Assembly: GCF_019243775.1 (NCBI RefSeq)
Contig: NZ_CP069157.1
Span: 1,364,001-1,428,000 of the forward strand
Direction of reading: 5' to 3'
Origin: Morganella morganii
Lineage (GTDB): Bacteria; Pseudomonadota; Gammaproteobacteria; Enterobacterales; Enterobacteriaceae
Length of the DNA stretch: 64,000 bases
How positions within the stretch are numbered: the stretch's first letter is position 1; every line of letters begins with the position of its first letter. The notes below the pieces were generated by a model. It was not told the origin of the DNA and did no database searches. It saw only the letters and a list, made by a program, of their open reading frames with translations. A program made the translations under genes and the position numbers. This document shows positions 17,260-27,294 of the stretch, in pieces.

Positions 17260-17603
17260 TGAATCTTAAATCAGCCCTGTTAAAACCGGATTCACACACG
17301 GAAAAACACACACTCTTCGGTACAGAAGTTTATCTGCGGCGTCTCACTGTCGGGGAGCTTGACCGCTACGAAAAAGAGCGCAAGGCTGCCTTTGATGCCG
17401 GTGATTATTCCGGGGTCACCCTTGCGGGGGCCGGTCTGATTTTGTCAGCTATCTGTGATGAGAACGGAACCCCGATCAGTGCGGAAAATCTGCCGACGGC
17501 AGAAGAACTTATTGATGCACACAGTAATCCTGTTTTTGTGGATGCAATGAATACCCTGCAAAAATATTGCTACGGGACTATTGAGGACGCGAAAAAAAAC
17601 TGA
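17259..17603 (+). CDS. Tail assembly chaperone G
   Basis: A 114-residue chaperone that coats the tape measure during tail assembly. It contains GTEVYLRRLTVGELDRYEKER and ends GTIEDAKKN at the TGA 17601-17603. The last codons, AAA AAA AAC, form an A AAA AAC slippery heptamer, so part of the product is extended into the GT form. Position between tail tube and tape measure fits lambda G. Confidence 0.82.
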   Translation: MNLKSALLKPDSHTEKHTLFGTEVYLRRLTVGELDRYEKERKAAFDAGDYSGVTLAGAGLILSAICDENGTPISAENLPTAEELIDAHSNPVFVDAMNTLQKYCYGTIEDAKKN

Positions 17604-17830
17604 CGGACTCACCCCGCCTCTATCTGTTATTTCAGCTGGCAGACCGGTGGGGGGAACCTGACCCCCGGAAACTGGCTGACATGCCCGCCGATCTGCTCAA
17701 TCACTGGCGGGCTTTTTTTATGCTGGAAGAGGAGGCTGCGGGTGAGGCCGGGGAAAACACAGTGGTACCAACGGTATCACCGGATATCAGCACGCAGTGC
17801 AATGATGTAATGAGGATCTTAAATGGCTGA
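17259..17830 (+). CDS. Tail assembly chaperone GT by -1 frameshift
   Basis: A -1 shift at the A8C run (17592-17600) opens a frame starting LTDSPRLYLLFQLADRWG and running to TGA at 17828-17830, overlapping the tape measure start. The extension carries DLLNHWRAFFMLEEEAAG, like lambda T and equivalents. The ratio of G to GT controls tail assembly in this phage class. The extension has no start codon of its own near its beginning, which supports frameshifting rather than a separate gene. Confidence 0.78.
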
Positions 17831-20796
17831 CGTTGCAAGTTTAGCGGTTGCGTTACACCTCAACGCAGCCAGTTTTAAGTCTGATGTGGAGGATGCCTAT
17901 AACAGTGCATCCGCCAGCTCAAAAAAATTCACACAAAATATCGGCAGGGAGTCGGCTAAAACGGCCGAACAGATTTCTCAGGTTTCAACTGAGGCTCAGC
18001 GGGCAGGTAACAGTATTGCGCGAATGAGTAACACCGGAGCTAAAGGCGGGTTCGCACACTTACGGACATCGCTGACCAATATTTCATCCGGCGCGAATGT
18101 CGCCGGCTCATCTATTCTCAGTGCCTTTATTCCGGCACTGGAACGGGCCGCCAATGACGTTGATCGCCTTAAAATGTCTATGGGCGAGAAGCGGCAGATG
18201 GATATTGCTGCTGCAAATGACGCAGTAAAAGTCGCTGAAAGCCACATTAAACAGGCTAACAGCGCCAAAGAAGCAGCAATGCAGCAGATGAAAATGGGCC
18301 ATGAAATGCGCGAGTCTGCCAGGTATCAGCGTGAACTGGCAATGGTGCAGAATGCCCATATGGAAAAAATGCGGGAAGTTAACCTCGCAAACGGTATGTC
18401 CGCCGATGCAATAGACAAGCAATACAGCAAAGAGCGGGCGATCAATGACAGAAAGATAGCGAATGCAAACGCCCTGGCAGAAAAAGCCAGGGATCGTCTC
18501 AGATCCGGCTCGGCAGCGCTGGCCGCTGCGGAAGCTGACGAGGCACTGGGTAAGCAAAAGCTGACAGCGGCGACCACGCAGCTGGCCGGTGCAAGTAAAG
18601 AGCTGACATTTGCACAGCGGGCATCAGCACAGGCAGGCGGCCTGCTGAAAAACACCTGGGCTATGCTGGGCGGAACACTCGGCATTGGTTTGATGGGCGC
18701 CGCCGGTGCTGCCACTTATCTGTATTCACAATACAGAGAAGCGGAAGAACGGCAAAAGGCGTTTAATGCCGCTATTCAGAAAGGCGGGGCGGGGCTGAAT
18801 AATTCGGTATACCAGCTGCGCACACTGGCCAATCAGCTCGGCGGAACAGCAGAGGCATACAAAACGGTGACGGCGGCAGCGACTGCCGGTTTTTCAGGCT
18901 CTATGCTGCGTGAAGTGTCTGAATTCGGCGTGCAGCTGGAAAAATCCGGCGGCAGCGCCGATCTCCTGATCACAAAGTTATCATCTATTAACGAGCAGCC
19001 GTTGCAGAGCCTGCGCCAGCTTATCAATGAAGGTCTGATTTTTGACGAGGCCACTATAAACCGGATTGCGCTGCTTGAACGTCAGGGGGATGTTGAAGGG
19101 GCAAAAGAGCTGGCCAGAAAAAGCGCCCTGAATGCCACAAAGACACTGAATGAAGAACAGATCAGGGTCAATGCCATTCATGAGAAAGGCGTTAAGGATA
19201 TTGAAGATCGCTATCGTTCACTGACCAGTTTCATGTCTGAATCCTCTTACGCCGCAGCACAGGTGCAGACCTCTGCTATGAATGCCATGATCCAGGAAAA
19301 ACTGGTATGGCAGATTGGTGCAACAATAAAAGGGATGCAGCAGGAGCAGCAGCAAAAGGAGCAGATAAAAAACACGCGTGAGCAGTTAGATGCGCAGTTG
19401 CAGTTAAACTCGGCGTATAAAGCGGGTGCTGATAAGCATACGGAAAAACTGAAACTGCAGAATGCCGCCCGTGAGCAGCTGAAATCCGGTCAGATGGATG
19501 CAAAGCAGTTTGAGCAGACAATGAAGGGGATCGACAGCCTTTACAGTTCGCTGGATAAGAAGGGACGCGGCGGCAGCGGTATTCCGGAGGGGCAGCGCCG
19601 TGCGCAGCAGCTGATGGAACAAACCGCCACACTCAGGGTACAGCTTGCTGAAAATGAAAAGCTGACCGCATCCGAAAGTAAGCTGATTGCATTTGAGCAG
19701 GAGCTGGTCGGCCTGGCAGGTAAAAAACTGAATGCCGCTCAGAAGAGTGTGATGGAAAACGCCGGGTCTATCCGTACCCAGTTACAGCTCAACGCCAGGC
19801 TTGAGCGGGAAATCGCACTGAAAGGGCTGCGTAAAAAATTTGATGACCAGAACTTTGAAATAACTCAGCGTACCCGGTCCATGCAGCAGGAGGCGGATAA
19901 TCAGCGCCTGCAAATCATTATGCCGACAGCGGATTATAACCTAATGCTAGAAGAGCAGAGGATTGCGGATGACTTTCGTCAGCGCCGCTATCAGCTGGAT
20001 AAAGAAATTTCGGATAAAACCTCTCAGTTATACAAAGATCAGACCGCCGTCCTGAATGCCGAACAGCAAAAGCAAACAGACATTGTCCGGCAGGCTGCAA
20101 AAGATAAATATAAAGCAGAAGGCGATTGGCAGTCAGGATTAAAGCGGGGCTGGCAGGATTTCAGTGACAGTAGCGCAAATGCGTTTGAAATGATGCGTAG
20201 CGCGTCAACCAATGTACTTAACAGCACATCATCTCTGTTTACAGATTTTCTTACCACTGGACGGGCAAGCTTCACTGACTTTACGAAATCCATTCTCACC
20301 GATATCACAAAAATGATTGTCCAGATGACCATTTTTAATGGTCTGAAAAATGGATTAAGTGGCACCTGGTTTGGTGATTTCATGGGAATGGGGGCTGTAG
20401 CTAATGCGACCGGCGGCGTGTATCACTCTTCAGGATTGAGCGCATACAGCAACAGCATTGTCAGCTCACCGACTGTGTTTCCGTTCGCCAAGGGCGGCGC
20501 ACCCAATATAGGACTGATGGGCGAAGCCGGATCTGAGGCGATTATGCCGCTCAGGCGCGGGCCGGACGGTAACCTTGGTGTGCGTGCCTATGGTGGCAGT
20601 AGTGCCGGTGGTACGGCACCTGTGGTTAATATCCAAATCGACAGTGACGGAAATCAGCAGATTCAGGCATCCGGTGGTCTTGAGCGGTTCGGCAGAGATA
20701 TAGGGCAGTATGTCGACCAGCGGTACCGCGCACTGATGGACAGGGACACCCGTCCCGGAGGGGCTGTCTGGAATCTGGCTAAGGGGGGGGAGATGA
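17823..20796 (+). CDS. Tape measure protein (reads into M because of a G8 run)
   Basis: About 990 residues that set tail length. The N-terminus (ASLAVALHLNAASFKSDVEDAY) and long Ala/Gln/Lys-rich coiled coils occupy residues 1-280. Membrane-like helices follow (LGIGLMGAAGAATYLYS), then further helical repeats, and a Gly-rich tail with PFAKGGAPNIGLMGEAGSEA, the usual tape measure C-terminal motif. The literal sequence continues without stop into the M frame to 21128. With seven G at 20783-20790 it would end LAKGGR at TGA 20794-20796 in a normal ATGA overlap with M. Confidence 0.9.
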
Positions 20797-21128
20797 TAGA
20801 AACATTCACCTGGAGTCCGCGCCTGAATCCGCAGGGCGATATTTCCTTCAGAACCCGTAAGGCGAAGTTTGGTGATGGTTATGAACAGGTTTGCGGGGAC
20901 GGCATTAATCCCCGCAGTCAGAAATGGTCACTGAATTTTACCGGAACGGAAAGTTATATCCGGCCAATCCGGGATTTTATTGACCGGCACGGCGGTATCC
21001 GTGCTTTTCAGTGGACACCGCCACTGGAGAATACCGGATTGTATCGCTGCGATGATCCGAAACTCACCCCGCTCGGCGGTGACAACTATTCACTCTCTCT
21101 CACTTTTACCCAGGCATTTAAACCATGA
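20793..21128 (+). CDS. Minor tail protein M
   Basis: A 111-residue protein of the phage minor tail (lambda M) family: IETFTWSPRLNPQGDISFRT, then AKFGDGYEQVCGDGINP and FQWTPPLENTGLYRCDD. It joins the tail tube end to the tip. Its ATG at 20793 is in frame with the tape measure only because of the G8 run just upstream; the natural arrangement should be two overlapping genes. It overlaps the L gene by ATGA. Confidence 0.85.
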   Translation: MIETFTWSPRLNPQGDISFRTRKAKFGDGYEQVCGDGINPRSQKWSLNFTGTESYIRPIRDFIDRHGGIRAFQWTPPLENTGLYRCDDPKLTPLGGDNYSLSLTFTQAFKP

Positions 21129-21883
21129 TCACAAACGATTACCAGAAGCTGGAACCGGGTAATGCCGTCCGGCTTTTTGAGGTTGACGGTACTGCGTTCG
21201 GTGCGCCGGATGTTTTGCGGTTCCATGCATACAATATCCAGCACGCAGAGGCAGAGATTACTGCCGCTGGTGGTGATCCGGAAAAATTACCGGCGAAATC
21301 CATCTGGTGGCAGGGCAGTGAATACCGCGCCTGGCCGGTACAGATTGAGGGGCTGGAGGCATCGACAACCGGCTCCGGCGCACAGCCGAAGTTATCGGTG
21401 GCAAATCTAGATGGCTCAATCACCGCTCTGTGTCTGGCCTACGATGACATGCTGAAAGCGAAAGTCACGATACATGATACCTTGGCGCACTATCTGGATG
21501 CGGCGAATTTTCCGGATGGCAACCCGGCGGCAGATCCTACCCAGGAAAAAGTCTCGGTCTTTTATATCGACAGCAAATCCTCGGAAACCAAAGAGGTTAT
21601 TGAGTTTGATTTAGCCAGCCCGATGGATTTGCAGGGGGTGCTGATCCCGACGCGGCAACTGCATGCAATGTGTACCTGGTGCATCCGCGGCAAATATAAA
21701 TCCGGTGACGGCTGTGATTATGCCGGACAGAACGGCTGGTTCGATAAACACGGAAATCCAGTTGACGACCCCGCGCAGGATCAGTGCAGCGGTATGCTGG
21801 GCAACGGCTGTACTTTGCGCTTTGGTCAAGATAACCCACTCCCGTTCGGCGGCTTTCCCGGAACATCATTACTGAGGAAATAG
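21125..21883 (+). CDS. Minor tail protein L
   Basis: A 252-residue tail-tip protein of the lambda L family. Conserved Cys are visible in MCTWCIRGKYKSGDGCDYAG and CSGMLGNGCTLRF, which in lambda L bind an iron-sulfur cluster. The N-terminal half begins YQKLEPGNAVRLFEVDGTAF. Order M-L-K-I-J is kept. It ends two bases before the K gene. Confidence 0.87.
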   Translation: MITNDYQKLEPGNAVRLFEVDGTAFGAPDVLRFHAYNIQHAEAEITAAGGDPEKLPAKSIWWQGSEYRAWPVQIEGLEASTTGSGAQPKLSVANLDGSITALCLAYDDMLKAKVTIHDTLAHYLDAANFPDGNPAADPTQEKVSVFYIDSKSSETKEVIEFDLASPMDLQGVLIPTRQLHAMCTWCIRGKYKSGDGCDYAGQNGWFDKHGNPVDDPAQDQCSGMLGNGCTLRFGQDNPLPFGGFPGTSLLRK

Positions 21884-21885
21884 GG

Positions 21886-22593
21886 ATGCAGGAAAATATT
21901 CAGGCGGCTATTTTTGCACATGCTGAACGTGAATATCCCCGCGAGTGCTGCGGGGTGGTCGCGCAGAAATCCCGTGTAGTGAAATATTTTCCCTGCCGCA
22001 ATATCGCGGCCACACCGGAAGATCATTTCGTATTATCGCCGGAGGATTACGCGGCTGCGGAAGACTGGGGAACGGTGACCGGTATTGTTCACAGTCACCC
22101 TGACGCCACCACCCGGCCGTCAGAACTGGATAAAGCGCAGTGTGATGCCCTTGGCGTGCCGTGGTACATCGTTAGCTGGCCGGAAGGAGATCTGCGGACT
22201 GTTCAGCCACGCGGTGATCAGCCATTACTCGGTCGGCCGTTTGTGCTTGGGTTTACTGACTGCTGGGGGCTGATTATGAGTTGGTTTCGGCAGGAGCGCG
22301 GCATCGAACTGCCGGATTACCGGGTCGACTATCCCTGGTGGGAGCAGGGCGAAAACCGTTACGCCGATAACTGGCGGGAAGCGGGATTTATTCAGGTTGA
22401 TGATCCGCAGCCCAGCGATTTGATAGTGATGCAGGTACAGGCACCGGTCGCCAATCATGCCGGTATTCTGCTGGCTGATAATATGCTGCTGCATCATTTA
22501 TACGGGCATTTGAGCCAGCGGGTGCCGTATGGCGGTTATTGGCGTGATCGCACAGTTATGGTACTGAGACACAAAATATTCATGACTGACTGA
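21886..22593 (+). CDS. Tail assembly protein K, JAMM plus NlpC/P60
   Basis: A 235-residue protein with two hydrolase domains. Residues 1-105 are a JAMM/Mov34 metalloprotease with His69, His71 and Asp82 in HSHPDATTRPSELD. Residues 115-235 are an NlpC/P60 peptidase with Cys126 in FTDCWG and His191 in ANHAGIL. Lambda K-type proteins process tail-tip components and probably act on the cell wall at entry. The gene is followed by an inserted lipoprotein gene instead of I directly. Confidence 0.88.
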   Translation: MQENIQAAIFAHAEREYPRECCGVVAQKSRVVKYFPCRNIAATPEDHFVLSPEDYAAAEDWGTVTGIVHSHPDATTRPSELDKAQCDALGVPWYIVSWPEGDLRTVQPRGDQPLLGRPFVLGFTDCWGLIMSWFRQERGIELPDYRVDYPWWEQGENRYADNWREAGFIQVDDPQPSDLIVMQVQAPVANHAGILLADNMLLHHLYGHLSQRVPYGGYWRDRTVMVLRHKIFMTD

Positions 22594-22640
22594 TCCGTTA
22601 TGGCTATTCTTATCAGTATATTCTGTTAATTGGTGAAATT

Positions 22641-23012
22641 ATGAAGAAGATACTAACTGTTACTATTGCATTACTTTTATCTGGTTGTGTTGCGCGGCCA
22701 ACAAATATTGAAGTACAAAATGCAGATTACGGTGAAAAACCCAGTAAAGAACTATATGAATCCAAAGTGAAGTCATATCAGGAAGGTCAATTAAAAGACC
22801 CTATGTCAGCAGTATATTCATTCAACGAGCCAAGGAAAGGTTGGTGTATATTCAATAGCAAAGTAAATTTTGGTTGGATTGTTGATTATACACTTAATGC
22901 CAAAAACGCATATGGTGGTTATGTAGGGGCGAAACCAGAGTTTACTATTATACAAAATAATACTGCATGGCACATGCCATATTATTTAAAAGATAATTGT
23001 GGTTACCAGTAA
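22641..23012 (+). CDS. Inserted lipoprotein in the tail operon (moron)
   Basis: A 123-residue lipoprotein with a clean signal and lipobox (ITIALLLSGC pattern, Cys18). The mature part is beta-rich (GWCIFNSKVNFGWIVDY, KNAYGGYVGAKPEF) and ends in a conserved-looking KDNCGYQ. It is AT-richer than K and I, lies between them, and has its own terminator. Lipoproteins expressed from lysogens at such positions often block superinfection (for example lambdoid Cor and phage lipoprotein exclusion factors); this is an inference for this gene. Confidence 0.68.
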   Translation: MKKILTVTIALLLSGCVARPTNIEVQNADYGEKPSKELYESKVKSYQEGQLKDPMSAVYSFNEPRKGWCIFNSKVNFGWIVDYTLNAKNAYGGYVGAKPEFTIIQNNTAWHMPYYLKDNCGYQ

Positions 23013-23020
23013 TATTTAAT

Positions 23021-23044
23021 AACCCGCTCCGGCGGGTTTTTTTT
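23021..23044 (+). terminator. Terminator after the inserted lipoprotein
   Basis: AACCCGC TCCG GCGGGTT followed by T8. Its presence inside the late operon marks the lipoprotein gene as an independent unit. Confidence 0.8.
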
Positions 23045-23055
23045 ATGGGGTAAAT

Positions 23056-23659
23056 ATGTCACAGGAAATAATGGCAAAAATTGAACTTGGTGGTGTGCTG
23101 GGTAAAACCTTTGGTAAAACGCATCAGCGGCTTGTCTGTACCACGTCAGAAGCCGTCCGTGCATTGTGCTGCACTGTTCCAGGCTTTGAGCGGTTCCTGA
23201 ATACCAGTAAATCACGAGGCTTAACTTACGCGGTATTTCGCGGGGAAAAGAATATCGGGGTGGATGACCTGGGTTTTCCGGTAACTGATGATGTCATCAG
23301 GATTGTGCCTGTGGTGATCGGCAGCAAAAGCGGCGGGTTGCTGCAGGTTATTTTTGGCGCGGTGCTGGTGGCTGCCGCCTTTATTTCTGGTGGTACATCA
23401 CTGGCTGCATGGGGGGGCTCTGGAGACAGGGTTAGCAATGACCGGTGCATCCATGATATTGGGTGGTGTTATTCAGATGCTGTCCCCGCAGCCAAACGGG
23501 ATCGCCATGAAAGACCAGGGCGAAAATAAACCGTCCTATGCGTTCGGTGCCCCAACGAATACTGTTTCCCAGGGCTACCCGGTACCGATCGGTTACGGTA
23601 AGCGCCGCATCGGCGGGGCCGTTATCTCTGCCGGTATTTACGTCGAAGATCAGCAGTAA
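23056..23659 (+). pseudogene. Tail assembly protein I, frameshifted at a G7 run
   Basis: The start at 23056 has a GGGGTA site. The protein begins IELGGVLGKTFGKTHQRLV, then IRIVPVVIGSKSGG and a glycine-rich hydrophobic segment, as in lambda I. The literal frame leaves the family after TSLAAWGG and stops at 23529. With six G at 23411-23417 it continues ALETGLAMTGASMILGG, then MLSPQP and SYAFGAPTNTVSQGYPVPI to a stop at 23659, giving 200 residues, the expected length. The gene would be needed for tail assembly, so the break either disables the prophage or is an artefact. Confidence 0.85.
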
Positions 23660-23691
23660 TCCTTTCTCCGTTTTTCAGCAGGAAATTCATA

Positions 23692-26600
23692 ATGACACAA
23701 ATCACAGGCCGCAAAGGCGGCGGTGGCAGCCCGCGCACGCCCGTCGAACAGCCGGACGACTTACAGTCTGTTGCAAAAGCCAAATTGCTGATCGCCCTCG
23801 GTGAAGGGGAATTTGCCGGTGAACTGACCGGGAAGAATATCTTTCTGGATGGTACGCCGCTGCTGAATGCTGACGGGTCGGAAAACTTTCCAGGTGTGGT
23901 GTGGGAATACCGCCCCGGTACCCAGGCGCAAACCTATATTCAGGGGATGCCGGCGGCGGAGAATGAAATCACGGTTGGTACCACCGTGCAGAGCAGCACA
24001 CAGTGGGCGCACGCATTCACCAACCCGCAATTGTCCGCGGTTCGCGTCCGCCTGAAATGGCCGTCCCTGTTCCGCCAGGAGGATAACGGGGATATGGTCG
24101 GTAACGAGGTGGCATACGCCATTGATTTACAGACTGACGGTGGGAGCTGGAAAACCGTTGTGGACGGACGTGTAAAGGGCAAAACAACTTCCGGTTATGA
24201 GCGTACCCACCGCATTGATCTGCCACAGTCGGCCACATCCTGGACACTGCGTGTGCGTAAAATCACGGCAGACGCCAACAGCGCAAAAATTGGTGACACC
24301 ATGGTGCTGCAGAGTTACACCGAGGTGATTGATGTCAAACTGAGGTATCCGCATACCGCGCTGTTGTATATCGAGTTTGACTCAAAACAGTTTAACGGCT
24401 CTATCCCGCAGGTCACCTGTGAGCCGAAGATGCGTATTATCCGTGTACCGTCAAACTATGACCCGGAGCACCGGACGTACTCCGGCACCTGGGATGGTTC
24501 GTTTAAGTGGGCATGGACCAATAACCCCGCATGGATATTTTACGATATCGTGGTTTCCGATCGCTTCGGCCTCGGGGACCGTATCAAAATGCAGAATATC
24601 GATAAATGGGAACTGTACCGTGTTGCGCAGTATTGTGACCAGCCGGTACCGGACGGCAAAGGCGGCAGTGGTACTGAGCCACGCTATATCTGTGATGTGT
24701 ATGTGCAGGATCGCAATGAAGCTTATACCGTACTGCGTGACTTTGCCGCCATCTTCCGGGGTATGACCTACTGGGGCGGCAATCAAATTATCACCCTGGC
24801 GGATATGCCGCGTGACATTGATTACAGTTACACCAAAGCCAACGTGCTGGACGGTCGTTTCACTTATTCCGGCAGCAGCAGTAAAGCCCGTTATTCCTCC
24901 GCGCTGGTGTCGTACTCGGATCCGCTGAACGGCTATGCCGATGCCATGGAGCCGGTGTTTGAAAATGAACTGGTTTACCGGTTCGGCTTTAATCAGCTGG
25001 AAATGACAGCGATCGGTTGTACCCGCCAGTCAGAGGCCAACCGCAAAGGCCGCTGGGGGATACTCACCAACAACAAAGACCGGGTGGTGACATTCGGTGT
25101 GGGGCTGGACGGTAATATTCCGCAGCCGGGATACATCATTGCAGTGGCGGATGAAAACCTGTCCGGGAAAGTCACCGGCGGTCGCGTCAGTGCGGTGAGT
25201 GGCCGGAGTATCACCCTCGACCGCAAACCGGATGCCGCTCCGGGTGACCGGCTGATGCTGAACCTGCCGTCCGGTAAATCACAGGCTCGTACCATTCAGA
25301 TGGTCACGGATAACGTGATCACCGTTACCACGGAATACAGCGAAACGCCGGAACCGGAATGTGTCTGGGTGACAGAATCAGACGAGCTGTACGCCCAGCA
25401 GTACCGGGTGGTGAGCGTGACTGAGAATGATGACGGCACGTTCACGATATCGGCGGCCATGCATGATCCGGACAAATACGACCGGATAGACACCGGCGCG
25501 GTACTCGATGAACGGCCAATCAGTATTATTCCGCCCGGTAACCAGTTCCCGCCGAAGGATATCACTATCAGCTCTTATTCTGTCGTGAACCAGGGGATCA
25601 GCATTGAAACCATGCAGGTTACCTGGTCACTGGCGGAGAACGCGATTGCCTACGAGGCGCAGTGGCGGCGTGATGACGGCAACTGGATCAATGTGCCGCG
25701 TAATGCCACCACTTCATTTGACGTGCCCGGGGTCTATTCCGGCCGCTATCTGGTGCGGGTCAGGGCGATAAATGCAGCGGAAATCTCCAGCGGCTGGGGG
25801 TATTCAGAGGAAACCCGGCTGACCGGGAAAGTGGGTGATCCGCCGATGCCGCTGAACTTCCGGGCATCCACACTGGTATTCGGGATCAAACTGAACTGGG
25901 AGTTTGGGAAATTTACGGAAGACACCCTGAAAACTGAAATTCAGTACAGCAAAACCAACGATGGTCAGAATCTGTTGCTGCTGGCTGATGTGCCGTACCC
26001 GTCCCGCTCTCACGAACTGGCCGGTCTGGCCGCCGGTACCGCGTTTTATTTCCGCGCCCGCCTGGTAGATAAAACCGGCAATCAGTCCCCCTGGACTGAG
26101 TTTGTGCGCGGTGTGGCCGAGTTCGATGCATCGACCATTATTGATGAAGTGGCCGCCGGGCTGGGCGACTCTCAAATCATCAAAGACCTGCAGTCTCAGG
26201 CTGATGACAACTTTGAAGCCATCATCAACAACGCCAATAACGCTTACGGTCAGTGGGGCTACTGGCAGCGCGAAACCGGCGCGATGAAAGCAGAAATCAT
26301 CGAAGTCCGCAACTACACAGTCACGGAAACGACTGCACTTGCAGAGAAACTGGACGCGGTTAAGGTGACTGCAGACGACAGTTTCGCCATGGCTCAGAAC
26401 TCTATCCGCGCACAGTGGGATATGGCATCCGGTCAGGCATCGGTGGTCCACGATATGAAAGTCCGGATCCATTACAACGGTGAGGACTATTCCGCCGGCA
26501 TGGTTATCGGGGCCGAGCTGAAAGGCGGTGAGGTGAGCACGCTGATTGGGTTTAATGCGCAGCAGTTTGCATTTTATAACCCGGTGAATAAATCTATGGA

Positions 26601-27246
26601 TTTGTTCATGTACATGAAGGGCGGACAGGTGTTTATCCGGGAGGCTTTTCTGGATGAGGCGTGGATAAAGAGCCTGCTGGTGATAGACAAGCTTCAGTCT
26701 GAAAACTATGACTCTGCCGGTAAAAAGGGATTCCTGATTGATGCCAAAACCGGGAAAGCCGAGTTTAACGAAGCCATTATTCGCGGAACGCTGTATGCCG
26801 TAGATGGCGAATTCACCGGGACTGTCTACGCACAACGGATAATCGGTGACGTTGTTACGGCCGGTATTTATCCTGCCGCGAGCGCAGGGAGTATATATGG
26901 TGACGGCGGAGACTGGACGACAGTTAAATCGACATTGACGTATGTCGGCGGTATGCCTTACGCCATCGCGCTGGTTTTACCAACTATCATTGTTGGCGTA
27001 GAGCAGCATCAGGGATACCCCTTGGGAAAATTGCAGGGGACCGAGGTAAACATACGTATTGACGGCGTTGCGCAGTCAGTCGCCGGGTTTGGTGATGTCC
27101 GCTCAGCGGTTATTTTCATTTCTGCGGGAAGGCGTGATGTGAAAATAGAGGTTGAGTACCGTGTCAGACATACCGGTTCTGTCGGCGTTCGCCTGGCTTA
27201 TGGCGTTGTTCTTGCCTGTAAGTACAACTCTGCATCATTCAGATAA
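23692..27246 (+). CDS. Tail tip/host specificity protein J
   Basis: An 1184-residue central tail-tip protein. It starts with the family pattern GRKGGGGSPRTPVEQPDDLQ, continues AKLLIALGEGEFAG and an N-terminal baseplate-like region. Fibronectin type III-like domains lie around residues 620-810, and the C-terminus, around residues 950-1184, is the variable receptor-binding part (for example GTLYAVDGEFTGTVYAQRII). J binds the outer-membrane receptor and triggers DNA ejection. Length is close to lambda J (1132). Confidence 0.92.
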   Translation: MTQITGRKGGGGSPRTPVEQPDDLQSVAKAKLLIALGEGEFAGELTGKNIFLDGTPLLNADGSENFPGVVWEYRPGTQAQTYIQGMPAAENEITVGTTVQSSTQWAHAFTNPQLSAVRVRLKWPSLFRQEDNGDMVGNEVAYAIDLQTDGGSWKTVVDGRVKGKTTSGYERTHRIDLPQSATSWTLRVRKITADANSAKIGDTMVLQSYTEVIDVKLRYPHTALLYIEFDSKQFNGSIPQVTCEPKMRIIRVPSNYDPEHRTYSGTWDGSFKWAWTNNPAWIFYDIVVSDRFGLGDRIKMQNIDKWELYRVAQYCDQPVPDGKGGSGTEPRYICDVYVQDRNEAYTVLRDFAAIFRGMTYWGGNQIITLADMPRDIDYSYTKANVLDGRFTYSGSSSKARYSSALVSYSDPLNGYADAMEPVFENELVYRFGFNQLEMTAIGCTRQSEANRKGRWGILTNNKDRVVTFGVGLDGNIPQPGYIIAVADENLSGKVTGGRVSAVSGRSITLDRKPDAAPGDRLMLNLPSGKSQARTIQMVTDNVITVTTEYSETPEPECVWVTESDELYAQQYRVVSVTENDDGTFTISAAMHDPDKYDRIDTGAVLDERPISIIPPGNQFPPKDITISSYSVVNQGISIETMQVTWSLAENAIAYEAQWRRDDGNWINVPRNATTSFDVPGVYSGRYLVRVRAINAAEISSGWGYSEETRLTGKVGDPPMPLNFRASTLVFGIKLNWEFGKFTEDTLKTEIQYSKTNDGQNLLLLADVPYPSRSHELAGLAAGTAFYFRARLVDKTGNQSPWTEFVRGVAEFDASTIIDEVAAGLGDSQIIKDLQSQADDNFEAIINNANNAYGQWGYWQRETGAMKAEIIEVRNYTVTETTALAEKLDAVKVTADDSFAMAQNSIRAQWDMASGQASVVHDMKVRIHYNGEDYSAGMVIGAELKGGEVSTLIGFNAQQFAFYNPVNKSMDLFMYMKGGQVFIREAFLDEAWIKSLLVIDKLQSENYDSAGKKGFLIDAKTGKAEFNEAIIRGTLYAVDGEFTGTVYAQRIIGDVVTAGIYPAASAGSIYGDGGDWTTVKSTLTYVGGMPYAIALVLPTIIVGVEQHQGYPLGKLQGTEVNIRIDGVAQSVAGFGDVRSAVIFISAGRRDVKIEVEYRVRHTGSVGVRLAYGVVLACKYNSASFR

Positions 27247-27247
27247 T

Positions 27248-27270
27248 AACCGCTCCGGCGGTTTTTTTTT
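27248..27270 (+). terminator. Terminator after J
   Basis: AACCGC TCCG GCGGTT followed by nine T. It closes the tail operon before the separately initiated tail fibre gene. Confidence 0.78.
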
Positions 27271-27294
27271 ATGTCCGAAATTCGAGGAAAACCC

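Noticed and set aside
17592-17599. A8 run as another over-called homopolymer
   Set aside because: Shortening it gives a nonsense extension, whereas a -1 shift on the given sequence enters a lambda T-like frame; it is better read as a programmed site.
17823-21128. A genuine tape measure-M fusion protein
   Set aside because: The M start has a perfect ATGA overlap that appears when the G8 run is read as G7, which is the usual arrangement; the fusion is most likely an artefact.
25804-26835. 343-codon open frame antisense to J
   Set aside because: It has no ribosome site and the J frame beneath it carries recognisable domains; it is a codon-bias shadow.
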